Below, one piece after another: positions 17,039-25,371 of a stretch of DNA of 64,000 nucleotides. The notes below the pieces were generated by a model. It was given only the letters and a program-made list of their open reading frames with translations. It did not search any database and was not told where the DNA came from. Each line of letters opens with the position of its first letter. The stretch's first letter is position 1. The stretch is from Streptomyces sp. YPW6 (GTDB lineage Bacteria; Actinomycetota; Actinomycetes; Streptomycetales; Streptomycetaceae). Where the stretch lies: the NCBI RefSeq assembly GCF_018866325.1, contig NZ_CP076457.1, forward strand, positions 930,001-994,000, in the 5' to 3' direction. The position numbers and the translations under genes are program-made.

Positions 17039-18004
17039 TCACCACGCGCGGGCGACCCCCGTCAGCAGATCGCGCACCCGCGCCACCTGAGGGTTGGCGG
17101 CCGAACCGGGGCGCTGCACGAGGTACGCGGTGTTGATCGGCGGGTCCTCGGGGGCGTACAGCTCGACGAGGGCGCCCGAGGCCAGTTCGGCCGCGCAGAG
17201 ATAGCGCGGCAGCACCGAGAAGCCCGCCCCCGCCACCACGGCGGCGAGCACCCCGCGCAGGTCGGGCACGGTGACGGCGGCCCGGCGGTCCAGGCGGCGG
17301 CCGAAGACGTGACGCCAGTAGCGGCGGGCGATGGGCAGGTCCTCGGCGTACGTCACCAGGGGCAGGCCGTTCAGCGCACCCGGCCCCCGGGCCTCGACGT
17401 TCTCCGGCCCCCCGGTCCGGGCGGCCCAGTGCGGGGCGGCCGTCAGCACGAACTCCTCGTCCATCAGCGGCACCGCGGACAGCGCCCGGCCGCGCGGGCG
17501 GGCCGTCGCGATGACCAGGTCGTGGCGGCCCGCCCGCAGCTCGTCCAGGAGCGGATCGGTGAGCCCGGTCGCGGCGCGCAGCAGCAGCCCGTCCGCGACG
17601 AGCGGGGCCAGCGCCGGCAGCACCCGCAGGCACATCAGCTCGGCGGGGCCCGCCAGGTGGACGGGGTCGCACGGGCGGTCACCGGCCGCGACCGTGTCAC
17701 CCGTGACCTCGGCGAGGGCGTCCAGCGGGGCGACGACGCGGGCCGCCAGCTCGTCCGCGTACGGCGAGGGGGTCACCCCGCGCGGCTGCCGCTCGAACAG
17801 CTCCCGGCCGACCTGCCGCTCCAGGGAGCGCATCTGGGCCGTGACCGTCGGCTGGGAGAGGCCGAGCAGCCGGGCGGCGGCGGTGAAGGAGCCCGACCGG
17901 TGCACGGCGAGAAAGGTCCGCAGCAGATTCAGATCGGCCGGCCCCGCTGGCGCGTCCGCCGGACGGCCCAGCTCCGCAAACCCATCAGGATTCTTATTCC
18001 TCAT
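17039..18004 (-). CDS. LysR-family transcriptional regulator
   Basis: 321 aa. N-terminal winged helix-turn-helix (LNLLRTFLAVHRSGSFTAAA, then LGLSQPTVTAQMRSLE), followed by a periplasmic-binding-like effector domain to the C-terminus. It is divergent from a DJ-1/PfpI-type gene; the roughly 105-bp intergenic region carries CATAG/CTATG dyads, one overlapping the annotated start codon. No ribosome-binding site is evident, so translation may be leaderless or begin further in. Confidence 0.87.
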   Translation of the reverse strand: MRNKNPDGFAELGRPADAPAGPADLNLLRTFLAVHRSGSFTAAARLLGLSQPTVTAQMRSLERQVGRELFERQPRGVTPSPYADELAARVVAPLDALAEVTGDTVAAGDRPCDPVHLAGPAELMCLRVLPALAPLVADGLLLRAATGLTDPLLDELRAGRHDLVIATARPRGRALSAVPLMDEEFVLTAAPHWAARTGGPENVEARGPGALNGLPLVTYAEDLPIARRYWRHVFGRRLDRRAAVTVPDLRGVLAAVVAGAGFSVLPRYLCAAELASGALVELYAPEDPPINTAYLVQRPGSAANPQVARVRDLLTGVARAW

Positions 18005-18030
18005 AGCTGCCAGCCTATTGGAAACCTATG
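18002..18030. promoter_or_regulatory. Candidate LysR binding region
   Basis: Inverted arms CATAG (18002-18006) and CTATG (18026-18030) flank ATAG-N8-CTAT (18003-18018). LysR-type sites are typically interrupted dyads with T...A arms like these. The distal arm overlaps the regulator's own ATG, consistent with autoregulation. Spacing is one base off the canonical T-N11-A. Confidence 0.45.
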
Positions 18031-18108
18031 GACGATCCGGCCTACCGTCGCACAGGTCAGCACATCCCGATCCCCCGAGAAACCTCTCGATCTACGGAGA
18101 CGTACGAC

Positions 18109-18804
18109 ATGGCAAAGATTCTTTTCGTGGTGACCGGCGCGGACCACTGGACCCTGGCGGACGGCACGAAGCACCCCACGGGCTTCTGGGCCGAGGAGGC
18201 CGTGACCCCGTACGAGACCCTCACCGCCGCCGGTCACGAGGTCGTCGTCGCCACCCCGGGCGGCGTCGTCCCGACCGTGGACCGCGGCAGCCTGGCGCCC
18301 GAGGTCAACGGCGGCCGGGAAGGCGCCGACCGGGTCACGGCGGGGCTGGGCGCGTTCGAGGAGCTGCGACGTCCCGTCGCGCTGGAGGGCGTGGACCTGG
18401 ACGCGTACGACGCGGTGTTCTACCCCGGCGGCCACGGCCCGATGGAGGACCTCGCGGTGAACGAGGCCTCCGGCCGGCTGCTCACCGCCGCCCTGGCCTC
18501 GGGCAAGCCGCTCGGAGTGGTCTGCCACGGTCCGGCGGCACTGCTGGCGGCGACCGGCCCCGACGGCGCCAACGCGTTCGCCGGGTACCGGCTGACCGGG
18601 TTCACCAACGCCGAGGAGACCCAGGCGGGCCTCGCAGAGCAGGCGAAGTGGCTGCTCCAGGACCGGCTGGTGGCGGCGGGCGCGGACTTCCAGGAGGGCG
18701 AGCCCTGGGCCCCGTTCGTGATCACCGACCGGAACCTGATCACCGGTCAGAACCCGGCCTCGTCCGCCCCGCTGGCCGCCGAACTGCTCGACCGGCTGGG
18801 CTGA
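18109..18804 (+). CDS. DJ-1/PfpI-family protein (Hsp31/glyoxalase III-like)
   Basis: 231 aa. Nucleophile elbow VVCHGPAALLAATG with the conserved Cys in CHGP, preceded by GHGPMEDLA carrying the usual Gly-His; an early Glu lies in GFWAEEAVTPYETL. This pattern matches type-1 glutamine-amidotransferase-domain proteins that act as methylglyoxal/glycation deglycases or chaperones. ATG 18109 has GGAG nine bases upstream. Divergent from a LysR regulator, probably its target. Confidence 0.87.
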   Translation: MAKILFVVTGADHWTLADGTKHPTGFWAEEAVTPYETLTAAGHEVVVATPGGVVPTVDRGSLAPEVNGGREGADRVTAGLGAFEELRRPVALEGVDLDAYDAVFYPGGHGPMEDLAVNEASGRLLTAALASGKPLGVVCHGPAALLAATGPDGANAFAGYRLTGFTNAEETQAGLAEQAKWLLQDRLVAAGADFQEGEPWAPFVITDRNLITGQNPASSAPLAAELLDRLG

Positions 18805-18828
18805 CCGGCCGTCCGGCCGCCCGGTTCG

Positions 18829-19212
18829 TCAGATCCAGTCCTGGCGCACGGGCGGCTCGCAGAGTTCCAGCACCACCTCGCCCGTCTCCGGCTCGTCCCC
18901 GGAGACGGGCCGGACGCGCGCCCCGACCGCCACGAGGTGCGGGGCCGCCCCCACGATGCGGCAGCGGAAGACGAACCCTTCGGGGAACCGCACCAGGGAC
19001 TCGTTGCGCGCCGCCTCGGTGTAGCGGTGGATCACGGCGGTCCGGACGACCACGCCGTGGCCGGTGGTGCGTTCGGGCTCCAGTTCGCTGGACGCGCACA
19101 CCGGGCACAGCAGCCGCCGGAAGGAGGCGGTGCCGCACCAGCGGCAGCGGTGGAAGGCAAGGCCGCACTCCTCGCGCGCCTTCTGGACGGTACCCATTCC
19201 TGTCTGGGACAC
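18829..19212 (-). CDS. Zn-ribbon / OB-fold (DUF35-type) protein
   Basis: 127 aa. A rubredoxin-like zinc ribbon with four Cys (CRWCGTASFRRLLCPVC, about 22-38) precedes an OB-fold domain, the two-domain arrangement of DUF35 acyl-CoA-binding proteins. Family members normally partner thiolase-like or hydratase proteins in fatty-acid, polyketide or sterol side-chain metabolism, but no thiolase gene is adjacent. GTG 19212 is preferred: GGGGGT lies six bases upstream. Its promoter carries the same paired palindromes as the etfB promoter, so it is likely controlled by the TetR regulator just upstream. Confidence 0.78.
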   Translation of the reverse strand: MSQTGMGTVQKAREECGLAFHRCRWCGTASFRRLLCPVCASSELEPERTTGHGVVVRTAVIHRYTEAARNESLVRFPEGFVFRCRIVGAAPHLVAVGARVRPVSGDEPETGEVVLELCEPPVRQDWI

Positions 19213-19270
19213 GGCTCGACCCCCTGCGCTCGACTCGGACGCGCCGCACCTGCACTGCCGGCGCGTCCGC

Positions 19271-19313
19271 ACCATATGGCACTCAGTGCCGGACCGTAAA
19301 GGCACTGAGTGCC
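19271..19313 (-). promoter_or_regulatory. Promoter with paired TetR-type operators ahead of the OB-fold gene
   Basis: Two 13-bp palindromes, GGCACTCAGTGCC (19278-19290) and GGCACTGAGTGCC (19301-19313), lie 23 bp centre to centre. On the minus strand a -35-like TTTACG (19295-19300) and a -10-like TATGGT (19271-19276) are 18 bp apart, with the inner palindrome filling the spacer. A repressor bound there would block RNA polymerase. The same layout occurs at 20099-20140. Confidence 0.75.
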
Positions 19314-19322
19314 CATTGATGC

Positions 19323-20066
19323 TCAGTTCTCGCCGACGGCCGCCTCGATCTGCTGCACGACACGCCACATCGGGGCGCCCTTCCGCGCGACCATCACGAC
19401 CACCTCACCCTCGCCGTCACCCGGGACCGAGAGGGAAAGGGCGGGGGCTGCGGCCCCGAAGGCGGCCGGGGCGGCGGCGGGCCGACCCCAGACGTCGCGC
19501 ACCAGGGCGAGCGCATGGTCGACCGCCGCCTCCGGATCACCCTCCCCGCCCGAACGCAGCCACAGCCGCAGCCCGTTGTTGTGCGCGGCGACCACGGACG
19601 CGGCGATCACCTCGGCCCGCAACGCCCCGTCGCCGTCCGCACCGAACCGGCTCCGCAGATGCCCGGCGAGGGTCTGCTCGTAGCGGCGCACCACGGACAG
19701 TTCGTACGTCCGCAGCCCCGGCACCTCCCGGGTGAGCCGGTAGCGCTGCACGGAGAACTCGGGGTCGGCCGCGTACATCCGCAGCACGATGCGCGCGGCG
19801 TCGGACACGGCCCCCACCGGATCGCCGTCGTCGGCGGCGGCCAGGAACTCGGTCATCTCCGCGAGGCACCGCTCGTGGTCCGGGAAGACCGCGTCCTCCT
19901 TCGACGGGAAGTACCGGAAGAACGAACGCCGGCCCACACCGGCCCGCGCCACGATGTCGTCCACGGTCGTCCGCTCGAAGCCCCGCTCCAGGAAGAGCTG
20001 GAAGGCCGCCTGTGCCAGCACCTCCCGCATGGGTGCCTTCTTCTGGGGTCCTCGCGCCTCGGTCAT
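19323..20066 (-). CDS. TetR-family transcriptional regulator
   Basis: 247 aa. Typical TetR N-terminal helix-turn-helix: AFQLFLERGFERTTVDDIVA, then RAGVGRRSFFRYFPSKEDAV. The C-terminal ligand domain is variable; the Ala-rich tail ends in EAAVGEN. The gene sits between two promoters that share near-identical 13-bp palindromes in their spacers, one driving the OB-fold gene and one driving etfBA. It is the obvious candidate to bind both. A fatty-acyl-CoA or related ligand would fit the targets, but this is inference. No good ribosome-binding site is seen before ATG 20066. Confidence 0.88.
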   Translation of the reverse strand: MTEARGPQKKAPMREVLAQAAFQLFLERGFERTTVDDIVARAGVGRRSFFRYFPSKEDAVFPDHERCLAEMTEFLAAADDGDPVGAVSDAARIVLRMYAADPEFSVQRYRLTREVPGLRTYELSVVRRYEQTLAGHLRSRFGADGDGALRAEVIAASVVAAHNNGLRLWLRSGGEGDPEAAVDHALALVRDVWGRPAAAPAAFGAAAPALSLSVPGDGEGEVVVMVARKGAPMWRVVQQIEAAVGEN

Positions 20067-20098
20067 GCGGCGAAACGTAGCACCGGACGAGGCATTTT

Positions 20099-20140
20099 GG
20101 CACTGCGTACCTTTACAGAGGGTACTGAGTGCCATAGTCT
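20099..20140 (+). promoter_or_regulatory. Promoter with paired TetR-type operators ahead of etfB
   Basis: Palindromes GGCACTGCGTACC (20099-20111) and GGTACTGAGTGCC (20121-20133) lie 22 bp centre to centre. TTTACA (20112-20117) and TAGTCT (20135-20140) form a -35/-10 pair with a 17-bp spacer that holds the second palindrome. The predicted leader to etfB is about 50 nt, like that of the OB-fold gene. The first palindrome is also within reach of the tetR start, so autoregulation is likely. Confidence 0.75.
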
Positions 20141-20197
20141 CTTCATCAGTACGAATGACCCAGGTGGGACCACACCCAGGTAGGCAGGAGAGCCGGC

Positions 20198-20983
20198 GTG
20201 AGCTTGAGGATCGTTGTCTGTGTGAAGTACGTGCCCGACGCGACCGGTGACCGGCGTTTCGCCGATGACCTGACGCTGGACCGTGAGGATGTGGACGGTC
20301 TGCTGTCGGAGCTGGACGAGTACGCGGTCGAGCAGGCGTTGCAGATCGCGGACGGGGCGGACGATGCGGAGGTCACCGTGGTGACGGTGGGTCCGGAGGA
20401 CGCCAAGGACGCGTTGCGCAAGGCGTTGTCGATGGGTGCGGACAAGGCGGTTCACGTCGAGGACGACGATCTGCACGGCACGGACGTGATGGGCACGTCG
20501 CTGGTGCTGGCGAAGGCGGTCGAGAAGACCGGCTTCGATCTGGTGGTGTGCGGTATGGCGTCGACGGACGGTGTGATGGGTGTGCTGCCGGCGCTGCTGG
20601 CGGAGCGTCTGGAGGTGCCGCAGGTGACGCTGCTGTCGGAGGTGTCGGTGAACGACGGTGTGGTGACCGGGCGCCGGGACGGTGACACCGCCACCGAGCA
20701 GCTCCGGGCGTCGCTGCCGGCGGTGGTCTCGGTGACCGACCAGTCCGGTGAGGCGCGTTACCCCTCGTTCAAGGGGATCATGGCGGCGAAGAAGAAGCCG
20801 GTCCAGTCGCTGGATCTGGAGGATCTGGAGCTGGACGCGGACGAGGTCGGTCTGGCGGGCGCCTGGACGGCGGTCGACTCCGCGACCGAGCGTCCGGCGC
20901 GCACGGCGGGCACGATCGTGAAGGACGAGGGCGAGGGCGGCAAGCAGCTCGCCGGGTTCCTCGCGGGCCAGAAGTTCATCTGA
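20198..20983 (+). CDS. etfB: Electron transfer flavoprotein beta subunit
   Basis: 261 aa. The beta subunit binds AMP and, with EtfA, carries electrons from acyl-CoA dehydrogenases to the respiratory chain. Family features: MSLRIVVCVKYVPD start, signature block ALPAVVSVTD followed by RYPSFKGIMAAKKKP (the recognition-loop region), and near-typical length. GTG 20198 follows AGGAG by eight bases. It is first in an etfBA operon, with a promoter that carries two TetR-type palindromes. Confidence 0.95.
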   Translation: MSLRIVVCVKYVPDATGDRRFADDLTLDREDVDGLLSELDEYAVEQALQIADGADDAEVTVVTVGPEDAKDALRKALSMGADKAVHVEDDDLHGTDVMGTSLVLAKAVEKTGFDLVVCGMASTDGVMGVLPALLAERLEVPQVTLLSEVSVNDGVVTGRRDGDTATEQLRASLPAVVSVTDQSGEARYPSFKGIMAAKKKPVQSLDLEDLELDADEVGLAGAWTAVDSATERPARTAGTIVKDEGEGGKQLAGFLAGQKFI

Positions 20984-21050
20984 TCCCGCACGCACGGTCC
21001 TTCCTCTCTCTTCCCCTCCCTTCTCTTCCTCTCGTCTGGAGTGCGTTGTC

Positions 21051-22013
21051 ATGGCTGAAGTTCTGGTTCTGGTCGACCATGTGGATGGTGCGGTCCGCAA
21101 GCCCACCCTGGAGCTGCTGACGCTGGCGCGTCGGATCGGTGACCCGGTCGCCGTCGCCCTGGGCGCCGGCGCCGGGGCCACTGCGGGTGTGCTGGGTGAG
21201 CACGGTGCGGTGAAGGTCCTGACCTGTGATGCCCCGGAGTTCGCGGACTACCTCGTGGTGCCGAAGGTGGACGCGCTGCAGGCCGCGTTCGAGGCCGTCT
21301 CCCCCGCCGCGGTGCTGGTGGTGTCCTCCGCCGAGGGCAAGGAGATCGCCGCCCGTCTCGCGCTGCGGACCGGGTCGGGCATCATCACCGACGCCACCGA
21401 CCTGGAAGCCGGCGACCAGGGCCCCGTCGCCACGCAGGCGGTCTTCGCCGCCTCCTACACCACCAGGTCCCGGGTCTCCCGGGGTGTTCCGGTCATCACG
21501 GTCAAGCCGAACTCGGCCGCGGTCGAGGCGGCCCCGGCGGCCGGCGCCGTGGAAGCACTGACGGTGGCGTTCGGGAAGAACGCGACCGGTACGCAGGTCA
21601 CCTCCCGGACCCCCCGTGAGTCGACCGGCCGCCCCGAGCTGACCGAGGCCGCGATCGTCGTCTCCGGCGGCCGTGGCGTCAACGGCGCGGAGAACTTCCC
21701 CCTGATCGAGGCCCTGGCCGACTCCCTGGGCGCCGCGGTCGGCGCCTCGCGTGCCGCCGTCGACGCCGGCTGGTACCCGCACACCTCCCAGGTCGGCCAG
21801 ACCGGCAAGTCCGTCTCCCCCCAGCTCTACATCGCCTCCGGCATCTCCGGCGCGATCCAGCACCGGGCAGGCATGCAGACCTCGAAGACCATCGTCGCGA
21901 TCAACAAGGACGCCGAAGCCCCCATCTTCGAGCTCGTCGACTACGGCGTCATCGGCGACCTCTTCACGGTCGTACCCCAGCTCACCGACGAGATCAACAC
22001 CCGCAAGGGCTGA
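21051..22013 (+). CDS. etfA: Electron transfer flavoprotein alpha subunit
   Basis: 320 aa. The C-terminal FAD-binding domain is intact: [14 protein letters not shown], then [28 protein letters not shown] and [17 protein letters not shown], matching the EtfA signature. The N-terminal domain begins [19 protein letters not shown] precedes the ATG. It lies 67 nt after etfB on the same strand, probably one transcript, and ends at a strong hairpin. Confidence 0.95.
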   Translation: MAEVLVLVDHVDGAVRKPTLELLTLARRIGDPVAVALGAGAGATAGVLGEHGAVKVLTCDAPEFADYLVVPKVDALQAAFEAVSPAAVLVVSSAEGKEIAARLALRTGSGIITDATDLEAGDQGPVATQAVFAASYTTRSRVSRGVPVITVKPNSAAVEAAPAAGAVEALTVAFGKNATGTQVTSRTPRESTGRPELTEAAIVVSGGRGVNGAENFPLIEALADSLGAAVGASRAAVDAGWYPHTSQVGQTGKSVSPQLYIASGISGAIQHRAGMQTSKTIVAINKDAEAPIFELVDYGVIGDLFTVVPQLTDEINTRKG

Positions 22014-22032
22014 CCTGCCCGGTGAACGGAAC

Positions 22033-22073
22033 GCGGCCGGGCCGCACGGTGAACCACCGCGCGGCCCGGCCGC
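22033..22073. terminator. Terminator between etfA and the N-hydroxylase gene
   Basis: Perfect 13-bp stem GCGGCCGGGCCGC (22033-22045) with 22061-22073. The loop holds a further GGTG/CACC pairing, and TTT follows on the + strand. It serves the convergent etfA and hydroxylase genes. Confidence 0.85.
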
Positions 22074-22079
22074 TTTCCG

Positions 22080-23525
22080 TCAGCGGCGCTCTCCGGCCGG
22101 ACGTGCCGACGGGTCCTGGTCGTCACGGTCCCTCTCGACACGGACCCTGTCGTCACGGACCAGGTCCTCCCGGTCGTCACGGTCCCGCGTGCCGAGGCCG
22201 AACGTGGTGAAGGCCGTGCGCTCCGGCAGCGGATAGAACTCCTTGCCCGTCAGCGCGTTGACGATCACGGCGGAACGCCAGGCGGCCAGGCCGAGGTCCG
22301 GTGTGCCGACGCCGTGCGTGTGCCGTTCGGCGTTCTGCACGAAGACGGAACCGGCGATCTCCGGTGCGAGCACGAGCCGTTGCGCCGCGTCGACCTGCGG
22401 ACGCCCGGCCTCGTCGCGGACGGCGTACGGATCGAGGGCTGCGAGCAGCGTGTCCACGGGGCGCTCGCGGTACCCGGTGGCGAGCACGACGGCGTCCGTG
22501 ACGAGCCGGCCCCGCGCCTCCTGCTGGCCGTGCTCGACGCTCAGCTCGATCCGCCCCGCCCCCGTGGTGGCGGCACCGGTGACCTCGATCCCGGGGGTGA
22601 GCGTGACGTCGGGCCACTCGCCGCCGAGGCTGCGCCGGTACAGCTCGTCGTGGATGTCCCCGAGCGTGTCCCCGCTGACGCCCTTGTACAGCTGCCACTG
22701 GCGAGGCAGCAGCCGGTCCCGGGTGGCCTGTGGCAGGCCGTGGAAGTAGCGGGTGTAGTCGGGGGTGAACTGCTCCAGGCCGATCTTGCTGTACTCCATC
22801 GGCGCGAAGGCCGGCGTACGGGCCAGCCAGGTCAGCCCCTCCGCTCCCTCGGGCCGGGAACGCAGCAGGTCCAGCAGCACTTCGGCGCCCGACTGGCCCG
22901 ACCCGACGACGGTGATGTGGCGGGCGGCCAGCAGCCGGTCCCGCTGGGCGAGGTAGTCCGCCGAGTGCAGCACGACGGAGGCCGGGTCCCGGACCAACTC
23001 GCGCAGCGGTTCGGGGACATGGGGTGCCGTGCCGACGCCGAGGGCGAGGTTACGGGCATGGACCAGGCCGCTCGTCAGGGTCTCCCCGTCCGGGCCCAGC
23101 CGGGTGAACTCCACGGCGAACGCGCCCTGTCCGGGGTCCCAGGCGACCGTGTCGACGCGGTGACCGAAACGGGTGGAGGGCAGTTCGGTGCTCACCCAGC
23201 GCAGATAGGCGTCGAACTCCGAGCGGTGGATGTGGAAGCGCTCGGCGAAGTAGAACGGGAACAGCCTGCGGCGGATCTTGATGTAATTGAGGTACGACCA
23301 GGGGCTGGTGGGCTCGACGAGGCTCACCAGGTCGGCCAGGAAAGGTACTTGCAGGGTCGCGCCCTCGATGAGCAGTCCCGGGTGCCAGTGGAACGCGGCA
23401 CGCTGCTCGTGAAAGGCGGTCCGTAGCCCGGGAACGCCGTCGGCCAGCGCGGCGAGCGAGAGGTTGAAGGGCCCTGCCCCCACCCCCAGCAGATCGAGGG
23501 GCGGCGTGCGCGGTCCGGGTGTCAT
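22080..23525 (-). CDS. L-lysine/ornithine/diamine N-hydroxylase (FAD monooxygenase)
   Basis: 481-aa flavin N-monooxygenase of the IucD/DesB/SidA family. FAD motif LGVGAGPFNLSLAAL (13-27), the QVPFLADLVSL substrate loop, NADPH motif VVGSGQSGAEVLLDLL, and the ATGYRERPVD signature near the C-terminus. It N-hydroxylates a diamine or amino acid for hydroxamate siderophore synthesis. GGAGG lies six bases before ATG 23525. It follows a PLP decarboxylase gene by 70 nt, the DesA-DesB order of desferrioxamine loci, but no acyltransferase or NIS synthetase follows. The extreme C-terminus is an unusual charged Arg/Asp tail encoded by imperfect short repeats. Confidence 0.88.
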   Translation of the reverse strand: MTPGPRTPPLDLLGVGAGPFNLSLAALADGVPGLRTAFHEQRAAFHWHPGLLIEGATLQVPFLADLVSLVEPTSPWSYLNYIKIRRRLFPFYFAERFHIHRSEFDAYLRWVSTELPSTRFGHRVDTVAWDPGQGAFAVEFTRLGPDGETLTSGLVHARNLALGVGTAPHVPEPLRELVRDPASVVLHSADYLAQRDRLLAARHITVVGSGQSGAEVLLDLLRSRPEGAEGLTWLARTPAFAPMEYSKIGLEQFTPDYTRYFHGLPQATRDRLLPRQWQLYKGVSGDTLGDIHDELYRRSLGGEWPDVTLTPGIEVTGAATTGAGRIELSVEHGQQEARGRLVTDAVVLATGYRERPVDTLLAALDPYAVRDEAGRPQVDAAQRLVLAPEIAGSVFVQNAERHTHGVGTPDLGLAAWRSAVIVNALTGKEFYPLPERTAFTTFGLGTRDRDDREDLVRDDRVRVERDRDDQDPSARPAGERR

Positions 23526-23595
23526 CGGGTTCCTCCGGCAGGGGTCGCGGGTGCGGCGGGGATCGGCCCGGGGCGAGCCGTGCGCATCGTCGGCG

Positions 23596-25206
23596 TCATG
23601 ACGGCAGCCTTTCCGTCTCGGGGGCCCCGGCACCTTCGGCCGTCGGGGCTCCGCTCGCCCCGCGGTCCGCGTCCGATGCGCTCAGGGCACGGTCCGCCGC
23701 CGCGGTGACGAGGTCGAGCAGCGGGAGCAGATCGGCCGTCGCGGCGTTCGGGTGCAGCAGGGTGGCCTTCAGCCAGAGGCGGCTGCGGCCGTCGCCGTCC
23801 TCGGCCACCGCCCGCCCGAGCACGGCGCGCCCCTCGGTGAGCAGGGCGCGGCGGACCGCGGCGACCACGGCGTCACCCGCCTCGTCGCTCAGCGCGTCGG
23901 CCACGGCGGGGCGGAACAGCACGGTGCTGATCCCGGTCCCGCCGGGGTGCAGGCGGAGGCGGGGGTGCGCGTCGACGGCGCGGCCGAACGCGTGGGCGGT
24001 ACGCACACAGTGCTCGACCAGTGCGCCGAGTCCCCGCCGTCCGAGGGCCCGGAAGGTGACCGCCATCTTCAGGGCGTCGGGACGCCGGGTGGTGCGGATC
24101 GACCGGCCCAGCAGATCCGGGAGTCCGGCCTCGGTGTCGTCGTCGGCGTTGAGGTAGTCGGCACGGAGGGAGAGCGGGGCGAGCAGCTCGGTGTCGGCGA
24201 CCGTCAGCACCCCGGCGGCGACCGGCTGCCAGCCGAGTTTGTGCAGGTCGAACGTGACGGTGGCGGCGCGTTCCAGGCCCGTGAGCCGAGGGGCCAGGCG
24301 TTCGCTGAACAGCAACGGGCCGCCGTAGGCGGCATCGACGTGGAGCCGGGCCGTGTGCCGTTCGGCGATGCGGGCGATCTCCGGGAGGGGGTCGATGCGC
24401 CCCTCGTCGGTGGTCCCGGCGGTGGCGACGACCAGGAGCGGCGACCCCGCGAGGCCGGTGAGAGCACGGTCGAGGGCCGCCGGGTCCATCCGGCCCCTGC
24501 TGCAGGCGACGACCGTGGGGGCGGGCAGGCCGAGCATCCAGGCGGCCCGGTGGACGCTGTGGTGGGCGTTGGCGCCGGTCACCACGCGCAGGGGGCCACC
24601 TCGCGCCCGTTCCCGGGCGAGGAGGAGGGCGACCAGGTTGGACTCGGTGCCGCCGCTGGTGATGAGCGCGTCGGGGGCGGGGGCCGTGGGGTGGACGAGC
24701 CGCGCCAGGGCGGCCGTGGTCAGCTCCTCGATCACCCCGGCGGCGGGCGCCTGGTCCCAGGAGTCCATGGAGGGGTTGAGGGCCGCGCCCGCCAGGTCCG
24801 CCGCGACGGCCACGGCGAGCGGCGGGCAGTGCAGATGGGCGACACAGGCGGGGTCGGCCGGGTCCGCGGCCCCCTCCGCGACCGCGCGCACGACGTCCCC
24901 GAGCGCGGCCTCGGGGCCGACGCCCTCCTCGGGCAGGACCGGGGAGCAGAGAGCGCGGGCGCTCCGGGCCACGGCCTCGGGCCCTCCGGCGGGCAGTGGC
25001 CCGCCCCGGGCCGGGGCGGCGTCCGCCAGGGCGTCCAGGACGATGGCGGTGAGGGGCCGCAGGTGCTCCGGACCGCGTGCACCGCCCGCGACGAGACCTC
25101 CCCGTACGCCTTCGGGACCGGGGCTCGACGGCGTGGCGGAGTGCGCGCCCGACGCCCGGCGTTCCTCGGAGGGTTCACCGGGGGGCGGGAGGGAGGCAGG
25201 CGGCAT
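23596..25206 (-). CDS. Group II PLP-dependent decarboxylase (DesA/diaminobutyrate-decarboxylase-like)
   Basis: 536 aa. Hallmarks of group II decarboxylases: SGGTESNLVALLLAR, AHHSVHRAAWMLGLP, VVATAGTTDEGRIDPL, HVDAAYGGPLLFSER and the PLP lysine in TFDLHKLGWQPV. Substrate is likely lysine (to cadaverine) or 2,4-diaminobutyrate, feeding the N-hydroxylase downstream. GAAGG is seven bases before ATG 25206. The promoter region carries a DtxR-type iron box, so expression should rise under iron starvation. Confidence 0.88.
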   Translation of the reverse strand: MPPASLPPPGEPSEERRASGAHSATPSSPGPEGVRGGLVAGGARGPEHLRPLTAIVLDALADAAPARGGPLPAGGPEAVARSARALCSPVLPEEGVGPEAALGDVVRAVAEGAADPADPACVAHLHCPPLAVAVAADLAGAALNPSMDSWDQAPAAGVIEELTTAALARLVHPTAPAPDALITSGGTESNLVALLLARERARGGPLRVVTGANAHHSVHRAAWMLGLPAPTVVACSRGRMDPAALDRALTGLAGSPLLVVATAGTTDEGRIDPLPEIARIAERHTARLHVDAAYGGPLLFSERLAPRLTGLERAATVTFDLHKLGWQPVAAGVLTVADTELLAPLSLRADYLNADDDTEAGLPDLLGRSIRTTRRPDALKMAVTFRALGRRGLGALVEHCVRTAHAFGRAVDAHPRLRLHPGGTGISTVLFRPAVADALSDEAGDAVVAAVRRALLTEGRAVLGRAVAEDGDGRSRLWLKATLLHPNAATADLLPLLDLVTAAADRALSASDADRGASGAPTAEGAGAPETERLPS

Positions 25207-25300
25207 GGCGGGGCCTTCGGTCGTGGTGCGGACAGGCCGCGCGGAAGCGGGAGCCGCGCGGGGGCGGCTCCGGAGGCGGAAAGATCCACCTCCGCGGCTT

Positions 25301-25319
25301 GACGGTTAGGCTAACCTAA
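25301..25319 (-). promoter_or_regulatory. DtxR/DmdR-type iron box
   Basis: The 19-mer matches TTAGGTTAGGCTAACCTAA at 16 of 19 positions, with a perfect GGTTAG-G-CTAACC core at 25304-25316; only the first three bases differ. It lies about 95 bp upstream of the decarboxylase start and overlaps the stop of a degraded reading frame on the same strand. Confidence 0.9.
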
Positions 25320-25371
25320 CTCCGAGGGTGTGAACGACGCGCGCTCAGCCCGCTCGGGGGCGCCACTTCGC

